In this document: positions 12,201 to 23,400 of the stretch, piece by piece
Layout of the letters: each line of letters starts with the position of its first letter
Position numbering within the stretch: the stretch's first letter is position 1
Origin: Limnanthes douglasii subsp. nivea
Lineage: Eukaryota > Streptophyta > Magnoliopsida > Brassicales > Limnanthaceae
Length of the DNA stretch: 64,000 bases
Direction of reading: 5' to 3'
Assembly: GCA_036936605.1 (NCBI GenBank)
Contig: JAUPFV010000001.1
Coordinates: forward strand, 214,177,530-214,241,529
Notes under the pieces: generated by a model
Database searches by the model: none
Told to the model about the DNA's origin: nothing
The model's input: the letters and a program-made list of their open reading frames with translations, nothing else
Position numbers and translations under genes: made by a program

Positions 12201-12627
12201 ATGAAAGGGAGAAGTTTATCGCCAAGGATGCTGAACGCGACACAACGGTTAATGGTCTTGTTGAAGGCTATTGCAAAATAAAGGTATATTTCGAAAATGT
12301 TGTTCAAGATATTGAGAAGCTATCAGCGGAGACGAAAGCTTGAAGAGAGACTTCGAAGCTAAGAGGAAGGAAAGTCTTAATGAGTATGATGTTAAGATTG
12401 TTGTTCGTCTTGAGGAGAGGGATGCTAAATTGAGATCAGCAATGGTGATGGAGATGCATGAGAAATTCCCAGACTTGCACCTTGGTATTCTTTGGACTCG
12501 AGTCATTGAACAGCATCATCCCCCTGGAGTATCCGTGGAGGATCTTGAATCCAGTGAAGACTCAGAGAGCTCTTTGTCGGACTCGGATTCTCCTGCTGGA
12601 AGTAAAGGAAATTCAGCCTCCGACTAG
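9283..12627 (+). pseudogene. Element B antisense gene: Transposase_28-like domain plus coiled coil, split by a hAT MITE
   Basis: Plus-strand gene between pol and the 3' LTR. The N-terminus (about 9283-9720) is Ser/Pro-rich, contains RENLALIREHSARLAA, and lacks an obvious ATG. After broken frames the globular domain runs 9905-10400: HLLALYRVKYKYFHPTEE, RTNELVLYTELMNWGLRLP, YFHLVKLCHSQAGANMWHS. A 69-bp GT-AG intron spans 10444-10512. 10513-10870 encodes the linker WAGEH and an acidic patch ending DAPE. The hAT MITE at 10875-11285 sits here, and the frame resumes at 11286 as AQGDSQERV. A G11 run at 11571-11581 shifts frame. 11639-12340 is a clear coiled coil rich in KxxExxLxxE heptads with a stop near 12066, and 12340-12627 ends in an acidic SSEDSESSLSDSDS tail. 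Function unknown. Confidence 0.75.
10875..11285. mobile_element. hAT-type MITE inside element B's antisense gene
   Basis: GC-rich 411-bp non-coding insertion. The ends read TAGAGCTGTTA (left) and TAGTGTTGTTA (right, reverse complement). Two long imperfect inverted arms share GGGAGCCAAAT and many GGACCGG motifs around an AT-rich centre. The flanking 8 bp are TCCCGAGG (10867-10874) and TCTCGAGG (11286-11293), a hAT-sized target duplication with one mismatch. Removing the element and one copy rejoins the host frame at DAPE-AQGDS. Confidence 0.82.
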
Positions 12628-12814
12628 CCTGTATTGGGTAGTTCTTACTTTGTTAACCTTTTGTTTTATGGTTCCTGTAACAAAAAACTTTTAATATAAT
12701 ATTTTCCTTATTATTTAGACTTTCAGTGGTATGTTTTTAGTATGATGTTTCGCTCAATTTTTTCCACCTCATGTTTTTCTTATTGTGATTCAATATTGAG
12801 CTAAACATTTTTAG

Positions 12815-13010
12815 GATGCGTTTTGAGTTCAAGAAGATGAACTTTCTAGTCCAAAATCCTTTGGAGCAATTTCTGAGTTCATAAAGATGAACTTTCTAAT
12901 CCAAACTTCTTTGGAATATGTTTTGAGTTAAAAAAGATGAACTTTCTAATCTAAACTTCTTTGGAATAAGTTTTGAGTTAAAAAAGATGAACTTAGTCTA
13001 GTTTTTAAAG
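12815..13010. repeat. 50-bp tandem repeat at the convergence point of element B
   Basis: Four units with an exact 50-bp period: the phrase AAGATGAACTT recurs at 12834, 12884, 12934 and 12984. The array lies between the end of the plus-strand gene and the end of pol. Elements A, C and D carry unrelated or distantly related tandem repeats at the same place. Confidence 0.85.
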
Positions 13011-13046
13011 AAGGCAATAAGATTTGATATATAAGCCGACTATTTA

Positions 13047-13080
13047 GGCACCTCATTAAAACCTTCCTGCGCCACCGGAA
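13047..13080. other. Conserved convergence block, element B copy
   Basis: Core CACCTCATTAAAACCTTCC followed by TGCGCCACCGGAA. The same block occurs at equivalent positions in A (19494-19540), C (32131-32180) and D (54072-54125), although the DNA around it is not conserved. See findings. Confidence 0.7.
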
Positions 13081-13113
13081 CTTACATAGACTGTTAAAGA
13101 GAATATTTACATA

Positions 13114-13935
13114 TCACCAAATCAAACTAGATAAGCTTTTAGGTGCCAAATCAACCTGTATGTCCCTGATTTCAACTTCCTTGTGATTATGTATGGACCT
13201 CCCAGTTTGGGCGAGTTTTCCAAGTCTCTTGTCTTTTATGTGCAGGAAAACGTTTCTTAGGACCCTGTCGCCCACCTCAAATTCTCTTCTTCTGACCTTC
13301 GACGAATAATGGATTCTCATCAATGTTTGATAGTGTAAGGAGTTCAGTTGTGCCCTTCTTCTCTTTTCTTTTATAAGATCGAGCTCTGTGCGTTTTCCTT
13401 TGTCATTCCCCTCCTCGGAATATTCACTCAATCAGAAATATGGGAATATTGTTTCCGATGGCACCACTACGTCCATTCCGTATACAAGCGCAAAAGATGA
13501 CTCATGTGTTGCTGTCCGATGAGTAGTCCTGTAAGCCCATAGCACTTCTTATAGATAGCCCGGCCACTTCCCTGTTTTACCCTCTAAATTCTTTCTTAGA
13601 GTGTCCAAGACTGTTCGATTGGTTACTTCAACCTGACCGTTCGATTAGGGTGGAATTGTGTCGAGAAACATTGTTGTATCCCCTTGGAAGTGCAGAAAGT
13701 TCTCATTTCACGGTTGTCAAACTTGGGGCCGTTATCCATCGTAATCTTTCTGGGTATGCCAAAGCGGCAACAGATGTTAGAGATAATGAATTTGATTACA
13801 TCTTTCGCCCTCATTCCTGCTAAGGCTTCTGCCTCCGTCCACTTGGAAAAACAGTTCACATCAACGATACTTCACCAGATGATCTTTTCTTTCTTCCGAA
13901 CGTCCGAGGGAATGGTTCACCAGAAGTTGAGAATC
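13114..13935 (-). pseudogene. Element B integrase (N-terminal zinc domain deleted, catalytic Asp lost)
   Basis: Retroviral-type integrase that inserts element DNA. The core reads FSKWTEAEAL (near 13850), CCRFGIPRKITMDNGPKFDN with the second catalytic Asp intact, then FCTSKGIQQCFST. The first Asp, usually in VDYFxKW, is replaced in a VNCFSKW context. The C-terminal region 13114-13431 has EKRRRAQLNSLHYQTLMR and FEVGDRVLR. The HHCC zinc domain is missing: the second RNase H motif SDSQLLVNH near 13935 is followed almost at once by the integrase core, where elements C and D have about 650 bp. Several frames are broken. Confidence 0.8.
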
Positions 13936-15430
13936 GCTGATCAACTTGACCCGTTTAGCCCCACAAATATTTGCAAGTCGTAATCCGTCCAAGGCTGCCT
14001 CACACTCTGCCTCATACCCTGCCTCATTGTTTGATGCTTGAAAACCGAGTCAAATTGCTTGATACATTGCGATGTCAACCAGTGAAGTTAATTGTACACC
14101 TGTTCCGCATCTGAATGAGCTGGAACCCCCATCGGTTCAGACTTTCCACTCAGAGTCGGATTTTTCTTCTTCTATGTCCACAACGTCTCTGTCAGAATGA
14201 AATTCCTCTAAAACATCAGCTAGCGCATGCGCTTTGATCACCGTTCATGGTTCGAACTTGATATCAAAATCCACAAGTTCTACCGACCATTTAGTCATCC
14301 TTCCATATACATCAGATCTTTGTAACATATTTTTCAAAGGAAAAGATGTTCGTACCACCACCGTGTGAGCTTGACAGTAGGGCCTCATCTTTCGAGCCGA
14401 TGTTACCAGAGCAAGTGCTAGCTTTTCTAACTTGAGATATCTCTTTTCTGCATCTAAGAGGCTTTTGCTTACGTAATAAACTGGTCTTGGAAGGCTTGAT
14501 TCTTCTCGGACTAAAACCGAGCTGACTGCAAAGTCGGATACTGCTAAGTATAAGAACAACTTCTCCCCCAGATTCGGCTTTGTCAGAATTTCCGGGGATG
14601 AAAGATGTTGTTTGATTTGATTGAAAGCATCAGAACATTCTTGAGTCCAGTCGAATAGGTTCGCTTTCCTTAGCACTTGGAAGAAAGGAGTACACTTGTC
14701 TGACGACCTGGATATGAATCTGTTTAAAGTAGCCAACCTTCAAGTTAAAATTTGCACCTCCTTGATAGTTCTAGGCGGATCCATAGTACATAAGTCATTT
14801 AACTGCACCGGATCTGCTTCGATGCCCTGCTCACTGACTATGTAACCTAAGAACTTTCTAGATTTTACTCCAAACGTGCACTTTTCCGGGTTCAACTTGA
14901 GATTTATTTTAGCCAGATTAGCAAAAGTTTCTTCTAGGTCAGCAAAATGATCTTCATCTCTTAGGCTTTTGACTAACATATCACCAATATAAACTTCCAC
15001 ATTTCTGCCAACCTGACTTTCGAATGCCTTGTTCACTAACCACTGGTATATTGCCCCCGCATTCTTTAGTCTGAATAGCATGACTCAGTAGCAATGTAGA
15101 CCTCTTCCAGTAATTAAAGTCGTGCTCTCCTGATCCCCCGGGTCCATCCGGGTTTGATTGTATCTAGCATACGCATCCATAAAGGACAATAAACGATTTC
15201 TGGATGTTGAATCCACAAGTTGATCTATTCTTGGAGCCGGGAAAGAATCTTTGGGGCAGGCCCTATTTAAATCAGTGAAGTCTACACACATCCACCATTT
15301 TCCGTTCTTCTTCTTTACTAAAACCGGGTTGGTGGTCCATAACGGATATTGTGATTCGTAGATGTGGCCCACTTTCGTTAAACGGTCTACTTCTGCCATT
15401 ATCGCTTCAGTTTTTATTGGGAAAATAATC
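13936..15430 (-). pseudogene. Element B reverse transcriptase, RNase H and partial second RNase H
   Basis: RT opens at about 15400 with LTKVGHIYESQYPLWTTNPV and VDFTDLNRACPKDSFPAPRID. A stop at 15085 interrupts it. The active-site motif, normally YxDD, reads YIGD at 14980-14991, so one metal-binding Asp is lost. The first RNase H spans 14736-14245: FLYLAVSDFAVSSVLV, PVYYVSKSLLDAEKRYLKLEKLALAL. The second RNase H begins near 14200 with WTDGGSSS and is cut off near 13935. Two RNase H domains in one pol are a hallmark of the plant Tat lineage. Confidence 0.85.
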
Positions 15431-15834
15431 TTTGTTTCTGAATGATCGGTTGTACGCTATTCCGAATAGCCAATCTGTGATAGATGAATTCTTGTGGTAC
15501 TCCTGTAACGTCCTCTGTACACCACGCAAACAGATGTAATTTGGTTGAAAGAAATCTGATTAAGCTTTCTTTTACCCCAGGCAATAATCTTGTTCATATC
15601 TTAAGAATTTTTCCAGGGCCAAAAGCATGATCCTCGAAGCCTTCATTAGGGACCATGAATCCACGGGACTCCCTCGGATCATCAACAGGATCGAAATCCA
15701 AAGGAGGCATCTCTGACTGCTATTCTTTTTTGGATCTGACCCCCTTCAACTACTTGGGGGGGCAGCACCGCTTTGTAGCATTCGCTAGCCATTTTCTGAC
15801 TTGACCTTACAGTTCTGATGTTACTTCCCACTAC

Positions 15835-16278
15835 TTACTTCAAATACTGGTGGACCATAGATGGCACATCATGCATCTTAAACAACTGTGACCTTCCGAA
15901 GATGGCGTTGTACGGTGTGGGTGCGTCTACTACGATGAACAGTACTGTCACTATTTTCTTTAATGGTCCCCTGCCCAGCTCTACCATGCTCTCGAACTCT
16001 CCGAAGACGTCAGCGGTCGCACCGATAAATCCCACTATAGTCTTGTCGGATTTTAGGATAGTTGGAGGAATGGATATCTTGTTGTAGGTTATCATGAACA
16101 TGATATTGGCGGAACTACCCGTGTCAATCAGAATTTTTCTTATCTCATTTCCGGCAATCTCTGCTCCGATTACCACGGCATCTTCATGCGGACCAGCAAC
16201 TTCCCTCATGTCATCATCCTCAAAGAAAATGATTGGTGATGGATTCCGGTAAAGGTGTGATGAGGCACCCGCCTCCAA
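15835..16278 (-). pseudogene. Element B aspartic protease
   Basis: Retropepsin that would process the gag-pol polyprotein. The active site is intact in ILIDTGSSANIMF at about 16120, preceded by AGPHEDAVVIGAEIAGNEIRK and followed by PYNAIFGRSQLFKMHDVPS. The open frame is 147 codons. A stop separates it from the upstream gag tail and the path to RT is broken, so it cannot be made as one polyprotein here. Confidence 0.85.
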
Positions 16279-18268
16279 CTATGTTTCCAGACTAATGATA
16301 TGCCTCTTCCTTGAGTAGTTCGATATTCCTGCTACTATATCTCCCCAAAAAATGGTTAGTGACTCAAAAAATGAACATAACTCATTGACTTTTCCTCTGG
16401 GGATTATCTCCTCAACAATGTTTACGCTATTCCTACCCAGCTTCGGATCAAGATACTCTGTTTCCATATCAAAGGAATCTAGAAAGTCTTCTTCAATCAC
16501 ATCAAAAATCATCATGGTATCATCTAGTCTTGGAGAGACTTCTTACTTGGGCACCACTGCGGTATCTTTTTGACAAAGTCAAACAATTTTCCGTTTTCTA
16601 TCAAGTACTGAACCTCTTTCTTCAAAGCCACACAATCCTTAGTGTGATGCCAATGTGATCATGGAACTGGCGGTATTTGTTCTTCTGGTGTTCCCTTAGA
16701 GTCTGAAGAGGAAAAGGTTTGCAGAAGTGCACGTTTGCACGTGCCTTTTCAAAAATAGTGGAGACACAATCGGTTAATTCAGCGTAATGAGCTGGTCAGA
16801 CCCACTTATTCAAAGCTGGTCTGACATACTGTTGAACTGCTTGACTTGCCTGCTGATACTGTTGGTTCTGAGCCACTCGTTGAGGGATCTGGTTCGTTGC
16901 TTGAATTGTCTAAGCCCGCGTTCGGACAGTTGTGGTCGGTTGAGTAGCTTGTGGTCGGACATTCACAGTTGTCGTACTTGCTTTGGCTAAATTCGGATCC
17001 TCATAGAATTGAGACATGGATTCTATCTCTGAGGCCCTGGTTTCCTCGACTAAGATTCTTTTTTCTATCTGGTCTAACAAAGCTCCAAACGTCATCGCTT
17101 GTGTTTCTGCAGTGTTATCCTTCATTACTCCCGGAAGAAGACCCATCCTGAACGCAACCAATGCAACTTTGTCCTCGCAATACTCCATTTCGGTCTTGAC
17201 TTGGATGAATCGCTTGGTATAATCTTTCAAACTCTCTCCGATCTTTTGTCGAAAATAAATGATGGTATCTTCGTTGGCACGAAATTTCTTGCTTCCGACG
17301 AAGTGCTGTCGGAACATACTCCTTAACATATCAAAATTCTTTATACACCCTTGAGGCAGTTGGATGTACCACTTAGAAGCAGGCGTTCTTGAACGTCTGA
17401 GAGAAAGTTTTGCACAACAACTTGTCATCGTCATCGTAGTTAATCATGAAATTCTTGAACTGTTTAATATGGTTGTCAGGATCCTGAGTCCTATCGAACT
17501 TCTCTAGCTTGGAAATATCAAACCATTTAGGAAGGTGCCCATAAAGGATTTCGGGGGAGAGATATGACAACCTCCAATTATGTCCGACCTTGTACGTACT
17601 TCCCCCCGGACCGTCGTTAGTGGCAGGGTACAATCTTTCCTCAGTTGGAGAAGTAAAATGGTTAATAAATCTGTAATCTTGGTGATAACTATCAGACTGA
17701 GTTTGCTTCCGAGTAGTAACACGGTCCTCGAAGTGCATTTTCATTTTTCCATCATCATCTTTCTTCCTAGAATCACTCCTTCTCCTGCTAGTCCGATGAG
17801 TATATTTATGCTTCCTCAGATCTTTGTGCCTTCGCCTCGAGTCAGTCTTCGAAGAAGAAGAGTTATCGGAGCTTAACGAGGTATATTCGCTAGACTCGGA
17901 CGGCTCATCCTTTTACTCGGATCTAGCACGTATTTTAGAATGCCGATGGCTTTTCCGGCATCGGCTCTCTTTGGTATAACAACATCTTGGATGTCGTCGG
18001 CCTCAACATTTTCTTATCGGACCTCGGATCTGACCCTTTTCGTGCTCGCCACCATAGCATCCCTTTCAGCATTTAACCTTTCGATGTCTTCCAACAACTC
18101 TTTTCGTCTCGCGACCAAAACTGACTCCTCTAAAAGTTATTTTGCACGCCGATTCAGGGCATTGCCTTCGATCGTGACCTGCTCTTCCATCAGATGGTCT
18201 CGAGACTCGATACCAACTAAATCTTTGGTCAGATTAGTCTCGATCTCTCCACGAATTTCTGTATCCAT
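16279..18268 (-). pseudogene. Element B gag (frameshifted)
   Basis: Capsid-type protein that packages element RNA. A likely ATG is at 18268, about 60 bp after the PBS. The N-terminal part is a charged helical segment with stops (EDIERLNAERDAMV). The capsid core covers 17744-16910: KWFDISKLEKFDRTQDPDNH, NYDDDDKLLCKTFSQTFKNA, then after a frameshift near 17390 ASKWYIQLPQGCIKNFDMLR and QHFVGSKKF. A decayed zinc-knuckle-like segment follows near 16640. The linker 16515-16279 precedes protease. Element E's gag is the closest relative in the window. Confidence 0.82.
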
Positions 18269-18326
18269 AATTTTTTTTGCTTTTAGTTTTCAAGGTTTTA
18301 GAAAATTAATTATGGGTACCAAACGT

Positions 18327-18344
18327 TTCCCACAGACGGCGCCA
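18327..18344 (-). promoter_or_regulatory. Element B primer-binding site
   Basis: In element orientation TGGCGCCGTCTGTGGGAA lies one base after the 5' LTR. Element E has the identical 18-mer. A, by contrast with B, uses a TTGGCGACT-type site, as does C. Confidence 0.88.
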
Positions 18345-18345
18345 C

Positions 18346-18753
18346 TGATGAGCTTGGAGAATCTTTTGTAAGACTCAGGAGCGAAGATGTTTGTGTGAAG
18401 GGGTCGGACTAGAGAATATTCGTGTGATATGACAGTGAACGGAGAATTACAAGAAATGGCAGAGACAAAATGAATAAATGTTGTAATTATTAATCAATCA
18501 TTTGCCCCTTTTCCCAAAAGAGAATGCCCTTTATATAACAAATGAGGTAGAGGGTGAAATTACATGTTTACCAATAATGGATTTCTTACCCTACTATTTT
18601 ACTATTTACAAACAAGTTTTAGGAGACTATCATTTAAGTCCCTCATTTCTTATGTGTGCTTTACTTTAGTCCTTAGCCACTAAATACATAGAACTTGATC
18701 ATATTTGTGGGCTAACTTACATGCCAAACACCTATATTTTCCTTCCCTTATCA
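18346..18753 (-). repeat. Element B 5' LTR
   Basis: 408 bp, TG...CA bounded. A TATATAAAGGG motif (plus coordinates about 18528-18537) fits the LTR promoter. Target duplication ACTTC is at 18754-18758. Confidence 0.92.
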
Positions 18754-19035
18754 ACTTCGATTAAGTCAGATATGGTGTTATTGTTTCATAAAAACATTCC
18801 AGACGTAAGGCTCAGATCTGTGTGGGGTTTGGTTTCTGAGTAGTTTATGCCAAGAATTTCCTTAGATGACGAGATGACTATTTTCAAAGATTTATCAGAT
18901 GACAGTTCTGAAGGAGAGGATGAAGTGGGATCTAAAAGAGGGAGCTCATATGAGAAAACAAAGAAATCACAAAGGGTGAGAACTCTTAATTTTCAAAGTC
19001 CTTGGAAGGCCAATGCATTTTGTATGTTCATCTAG
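18754..19035 (+). pseudogene. Element A antisense gene, 3' end (acidic tail)
   Basis: Continuation of the frame interrupted at 8384. It reads through the target duplication as DTSIKSDMVLLFHKNIPD. Element D has the matching VKSDMVLLFHETF at the same point of its gene. After a stop near 18842 the frame LSDDSSEGEDEVGSKRGS gives the acidic Ser-rich tail also seen in B and C. It ends at 19035 inside the tandem repeat. Confidence 0.78.
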
Positions 19036-19445
19036 GATAAACCTTTAAAAGTCCTTGGAAGGCCAAGACATTTTGTATGACAGTATTAGATACTCCGTTT
19101 ATGTTTAACTAATATTTTTGTCGAATTGTTTGCAATTTTCAACTCTTTTTATATAGTCATATCACATATTTGATAAAATTGTTTTTACGGTACAACCAAT
19201 TTATGAATAAGATATTGATGGTACGAACAATTTATGAATAAGTTATTAATAGAAATGGCGATACAATGACTTCACCATTGTATATCACATTTGAAGGTAA
19301 TCTATTCGAAGGCAGGAAATCATATAAGCAAGCCATTCAAAGGTATGAAAATTGTATAGGTAAGCCATTCGAAGGCAATCCATTTGAAGACAGAAACACA
19401 TATAAGTAATCCATTCGAAGGTAATCCATTCAGAGGCAGATGGAC
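18995..19445. repeat. Tandem repeats at the convergence point of element A
   Basis: Two arrays. A 53-bp unit with AAAGTCCTTGGAAGGCCAA occurs at 18995 and 19048. A second array of short units built on CCATTCGAAGGCAATCCATT covers about 19288-19445. The AAAGTCCTTGG phrase also recurs in element D at 53694 and 53758. Confidence 0.78.
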
Positions 19446-19493
19446 TTGATAAGGAAAATAATTTAAATGCAAAAAATCGATATATTGACAAGC

Positions 19494-19540
19494 CGGGTAC
19501 CTCATTAAAACCTCCCCGAGCCACCAGGGTAAGAAATAAT
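19494..19540. other. Conserved convergence block, element A copy
   Basis: GGGTACCTCATTAAAACCTC followed by CCCGAGCCACCAGGGTAAG, matching the D copy closely and B and C more loosely. Confidence 0.75.
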
Positions 19541-19619
19541 ATACACCCACCAAAAGATTTACATTTAAACAAAAATAAAGTAAATATCTACAATTTTTAC
19601 TCCAAGTACATTCTTAGAT

Positions 19620-20640
19620 ATTCTACGTTCCATGGATGCCTTAACAGATGTCTTCTTGATCAACCAAGTGGTAAGTCCCATATTTAACTTTTTTAACAAC
19701 CGTGTATAGATCATCCCAATTTGGAGCCAAATTTCCCAATTTCTTATCCTTAGTGTGAATAATTACTTTTCCCAACACTTTATATCGGACCCCAAATTCT
19801 CTTGTTCAAACTTTGGAAGCATATCTGCTTCTTATCAACCCCTGGTAATGAACCATTCTTAAATGGGCTTTGATTATTTTTTCCTTTATTAAATCAAGCT
19901 GAGTTTGTACAACAAACTCATTATCTTCTTTAGAGTAATTTTGAATTCTGAAGGAGGGAAAAGTGGACTCTATTGGGGTATTATCATCTATACCATATAC
20001 TAAAGCAAAAGCGATTCTTGAGTTGTCGTATTGGGAGTTGTTCTATAGGCCCATAATACTTCATATGAATAATTTTGCCACTTACCTACTGCTCCATCCA
20101 AATTCATTTTAGACCTTTTAAAATGGTTTGATTCACTATCTCGACTTAGCCATTGACTTGGGGGTGAAAAGGTGAAGATAAATAATGTCGAATTTCTCTC
20201 GAAGTAGAAAAATATTCCATTTCATGATTGTCGAACTGGGACCGTTATCTGTTGTGATGCGTCGAGGTATCCCAAAACGACAACATATGTTAGCCAAAAT
20301 GAACTTTATAACATCTTTCGAAGTAATTCTGAAGAGGGGTGCCACTTCTACCCATTTAGTAAAGTAATCTACAGCCACAATAATAGTTCGATGTCCTCAA
20401 GGTGTCATGGGTAAATGTCCCACCAAATCGAGCCCTCATCTATCGAAAGGTATCGCTTCAGATATGCTTTCCGTGGGAACCACAAAAATGTAAATCGCAT
20501 ATCCAAACCTTTGGCATAGATCATATTTAGTAACCAACTCTTTAGCGTTAGTCATGATGGTAGGTTAATCATACCGAGCTACAAAAACCCTTCTGGTAAA
20601 AGCGTTAGTCACAAGATGACTTGTGATTTATCTAGTCCAA
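19620..20640 (-). pseudogene. Element A integrase (multiply broken)
   Basis: The core at 20136-20378 reads AVDYFTKWVEVAPL and CCRFGIPRRITTDNGPS, so the first two catalytic Asp residues are present. The C-terminal part (19620-20000) and the zinc-binding N-terminus (20400-20640) are recognisable only across frameshifts and stops. Confidence 0.72.
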
Positions 20641-21842
20641 GACATCGGAGCAAAGGTTTGCTAAAGGATTTTTTATATAACACTTCTCCCAATACTATGA
20701 ACCCATGTGCTCTAAATTTCAATTTTCTAGAGAGATTTTTATTTTCAGGAAGAATTCCGTTGGTAATACAGGCTTCAATTTCATACTGCTAATCCGAATT
20801 CGGACCGGTTAAGATTTGACAATTTTCTTCCGTACTTTTTTCATATTTCGAAGAAATCAGTGCTATGGAAAGGAATTATTGTATCAAAATCTATGGATAG
20901 GCTTCATCATATGCAATGTTTGCCAAAGAATCAGCCATCAAATTGTCTTCTCTATGTACGTCCTCTGATGTTACTTTCTCAAAGTACGCAACTGCTTCTT
21001 CCAATATATGTATGTGTTTTACTAGTTGTTATTTTCTAGTCTCACATAGACCTTGGGCTTGGTGAACCAATAATTGTGAATCACTTAATAATCAGACCGT
21101 TTCTACTCCACAGACTTGGGAAAGTCTTAGACCAACGATAGCTGCTTCGTATTCTGCCTCATTTTTCAAGGCTTGGAACCCAAACCGAACTACTTGGTAC
21201 ATGGAATCTCCGAATGGAGAAGTTAGTCACACTTTGCCACCACATCCCATTATACAAGACCCCCCATTGATTCGAACTATCCACTCTTTCGCTTTCTGTT
21301 TTGAATTAGTGTGATCTTCCGAAGTCGGTCGATCTGATGAAATTCGACCAAGAAGTCTGCTACTGCCTGTCTATTGATAGCCGTTCGAGGTGTGAAATTG
21401 ATGTTAAAATCTCCCATTTCAATGGACCATTTAGTCATTCGATTTGAAAAATCAGACCTTTGCAACATAGTTTTAAGAGGGAAAGAAGTTCAAACCGTAA
21501 TCGAGTGACCCTGAAAGTAAGGTTTAATTTTTCTGGCTGTAATGACCAATGCCAAAGCCAATTTCTCCAATCTAAAATACTTATTTTCAGCACTTAACAA
21601 AGTTTGCTGATGTAGTACACGTGGCATGGATAGTTATCTACCTCTCGAACTATTACAACGCTTACATCATTATCAAAAACCGCTAGATATATGTAAAGTC
21701 TTTCCCCTTGTCCTGGTTTGAATAGAGTTTTAGGGTTTGATAAATGTTTTTTTATTTTAAGAAAGGCTTCATCACAGGTTGGAGACCAATTCAACTTTTT
21801 CACATTTTTTAACAGTTGGAAAAATTGGGAACATTTATCCAA
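20640..21842 (-). pseudogene. Element A RNase H and second RNase H (broken)
   Basis: First RNase H at 21842-21277: KKLNWSPTCDEAFLKIKKHL, IYLAVFDNDVSVVIV, MLQRSDFSNRMTKWSIEMGD. The second RNase H follows at about 21260-20900 with EAEYEAAIVGLRL and DSLANIAYDE-type motifs across stops. Organisation equals that of B, C and D. Confidence 0.7.
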
Positions 21843-21849
21843 ACCCTAA

Positions 21850-22570
21850 AACTCTATTCAATGCTATCGATCTTCCCATTAGTATTTGCACCTCCTTTGT
21901 TGATCTGGGGGGATCTATAGCTAGTAAGGAATCCAACTAAGTCGAGTCAGCTTGAATCCCTTTTTCATTGACTATATAACCCAAGAAATTTCCAGATCGA
22001 ACTCCAAAAGTACCCTTTTTAGGATTTAGCTTCAGATTGATGGATTCGAGGTTTAAAAATATTTCTCTGAGATCGGACAGGTGATTCTCTTCTTTGACAC
22101 TTTTTACCATCATATCATTCATGTACACCTCAATATTTCTGCGAATCGGATCAGGAAACTTCTTGTTTACTAATCCTTGATAAGTGGCTCGTGTGTTCTT
22201 TAGACCGGAAATCATCACTTTGTAGCAGTGTAGCCCCCAATCAGTGATAAACATGGTGTGATCTTCATCATGTGCATCCATTGGATTCTAGTTGTACCGA
22301 AAGAATGCATCCATGAAGGGTAACAACTTATTATCAGTGGTTGAGTCTACCAGCTAATCTATCTGAGGCATAGGAAATGGGTTTTTGTGACAAGCTTTAT
22401 TTAGATCTGATGAAATCGATGCACATTCGCTACTGACCATTTTTATTTTTCACCATAACCGAATTTGCTGTTGATATGGGGTATTGTGACTCCCTAATGT
22501 AACATACTTTGTTTAATCGATCCGCTTCTTTATATATTGCTTCAGACTTTTCTCTCAAAAATGCTCTTCT
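21850..22570 (-). pseudogene. Element A reverse transcriptase (catalytic Asp changed to Asn)
   Basis: The 22281-21937 frame reads DEDHTMFITDWGLHCYKVM, ATYQGLVNKKF, then YMND at 22114-22125 in place of YxDD, followed by LKLNPKKGTFGVRSGNFLGY. The N-terminal fingers region to about 22570 is present but full of stops. Confidence 0.75.
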
Positions 22571-22949
22571 TTTTTGAATTACAGAACCTGCATCAGTGCG
22601 AACCGAAAACTTGTGGAAAATTAGGCTAGCCGGTATACCTATGACATCTCCACTACTCCAAACAAATACATGTTGATGCTTGAGTAAGAAATTTAGTAAT
22701 TATTTTTTCAAAACCATTGGTAACTTCGAACTAATCCTTAAATTTTCCCATTACCCAAACTATGGATTTCACTTCTTCAATCATAGTAATCGCACTAGGA
22801 GTCTCTATTAGATCATCCACTTGATTAGTATCTATAGCATCCGAAGAGGACTTTGGTAATTGCTATTCTTTAGTAGTTGATAAGTTAAGAGTGTTTGGGG
22901 ATACTACAGTAACATATCACTCTCTAGCTACCTTCTAACTGCGTCGTAC

Positions 22950-23400
22950 CACCCCACCTAATTTTGTACAACATACTTTAAACAATGATGGACCGTACAT
23001 GCAACTGCATGCATCCTTGATAGCCATTACCTGCCAAAAATCGCGTTATAAGATTTAGACAGTTTACTACCATAAACAAAATCCTAACTGTTTTCTTGAA
23101 AGACCCTTGCCAGGAGTTGTTTCTCCCCCAAAGTCCCCCATTACTTCTGCAGAATTACCAGTAACCCGATAATTGATCAGTTTGATGGTTGAATCACCGG
23201 AGGGTTTCTCATCAATTTGTAAGTTGATTAAAACAATACATTGGCTGAAGTACCAGTGTCAATGAGAATCCTCCAGATTTCTGCCCCCTCTATAGATACC
23301 ATAATTACCACAACATCTTCCTGTGGTCCTGCAACATCTCTCAGATCATCTTCAATAAAAACTAAGAATGGTGAAGGCCCTTAGTACAAGTGAGTCGACA
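22950..23400 (-). pseudogene. Element A aspartic protease (broken)
   Basis: Across stops the motifs DLRDVAGPQEDVVVI, ILIDTGTSANVLF (active site intact) and SYNAIFGR are readable in order, matching the proteases of B and C. Confidence 0.65.

Larger units (their letters stand above)
8385..18753 (-). mobile_element. Element B: complete Tat-type Ty3/gypsy retrotransposon nested in element A
   Basis: Minus-strand element of 10,369 bp with LTRs at 18346-18753 (5') and 8385-8797 (3'), each starting TGATAAGGG and ending CTCATCA in element orientation. The 5-bp target duplication ACTTC is exact (8380-8384 and 18754-18758). PBS, gag, protease, RT, RNase H, a partial second RNase H and integrase follow in gypsy order, and the polypurine tract abuts the 3' LTR. 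A convergent plus-strand gene lies between integrase and the 3' LTR. LTR divergence, stops and deletions show an old insertion. Removing it with one ACTTC restores element A's antisense reading frame. Confidence 0.93.

Noticed and set aside
18327..18344. Possible tRNA-derived sequence
   Set aside because: The TGGCGCC and TTGGCGACT matches are primer-binding sites next to LTRs; no tRNA cloverleaf was seen anywhere.
13684..18371. Several plus-strand open frames of 60-140 codons opposite element B gag-pol
   Set aside because: They mirror the gag-pol frames and contain no recognisable motif.
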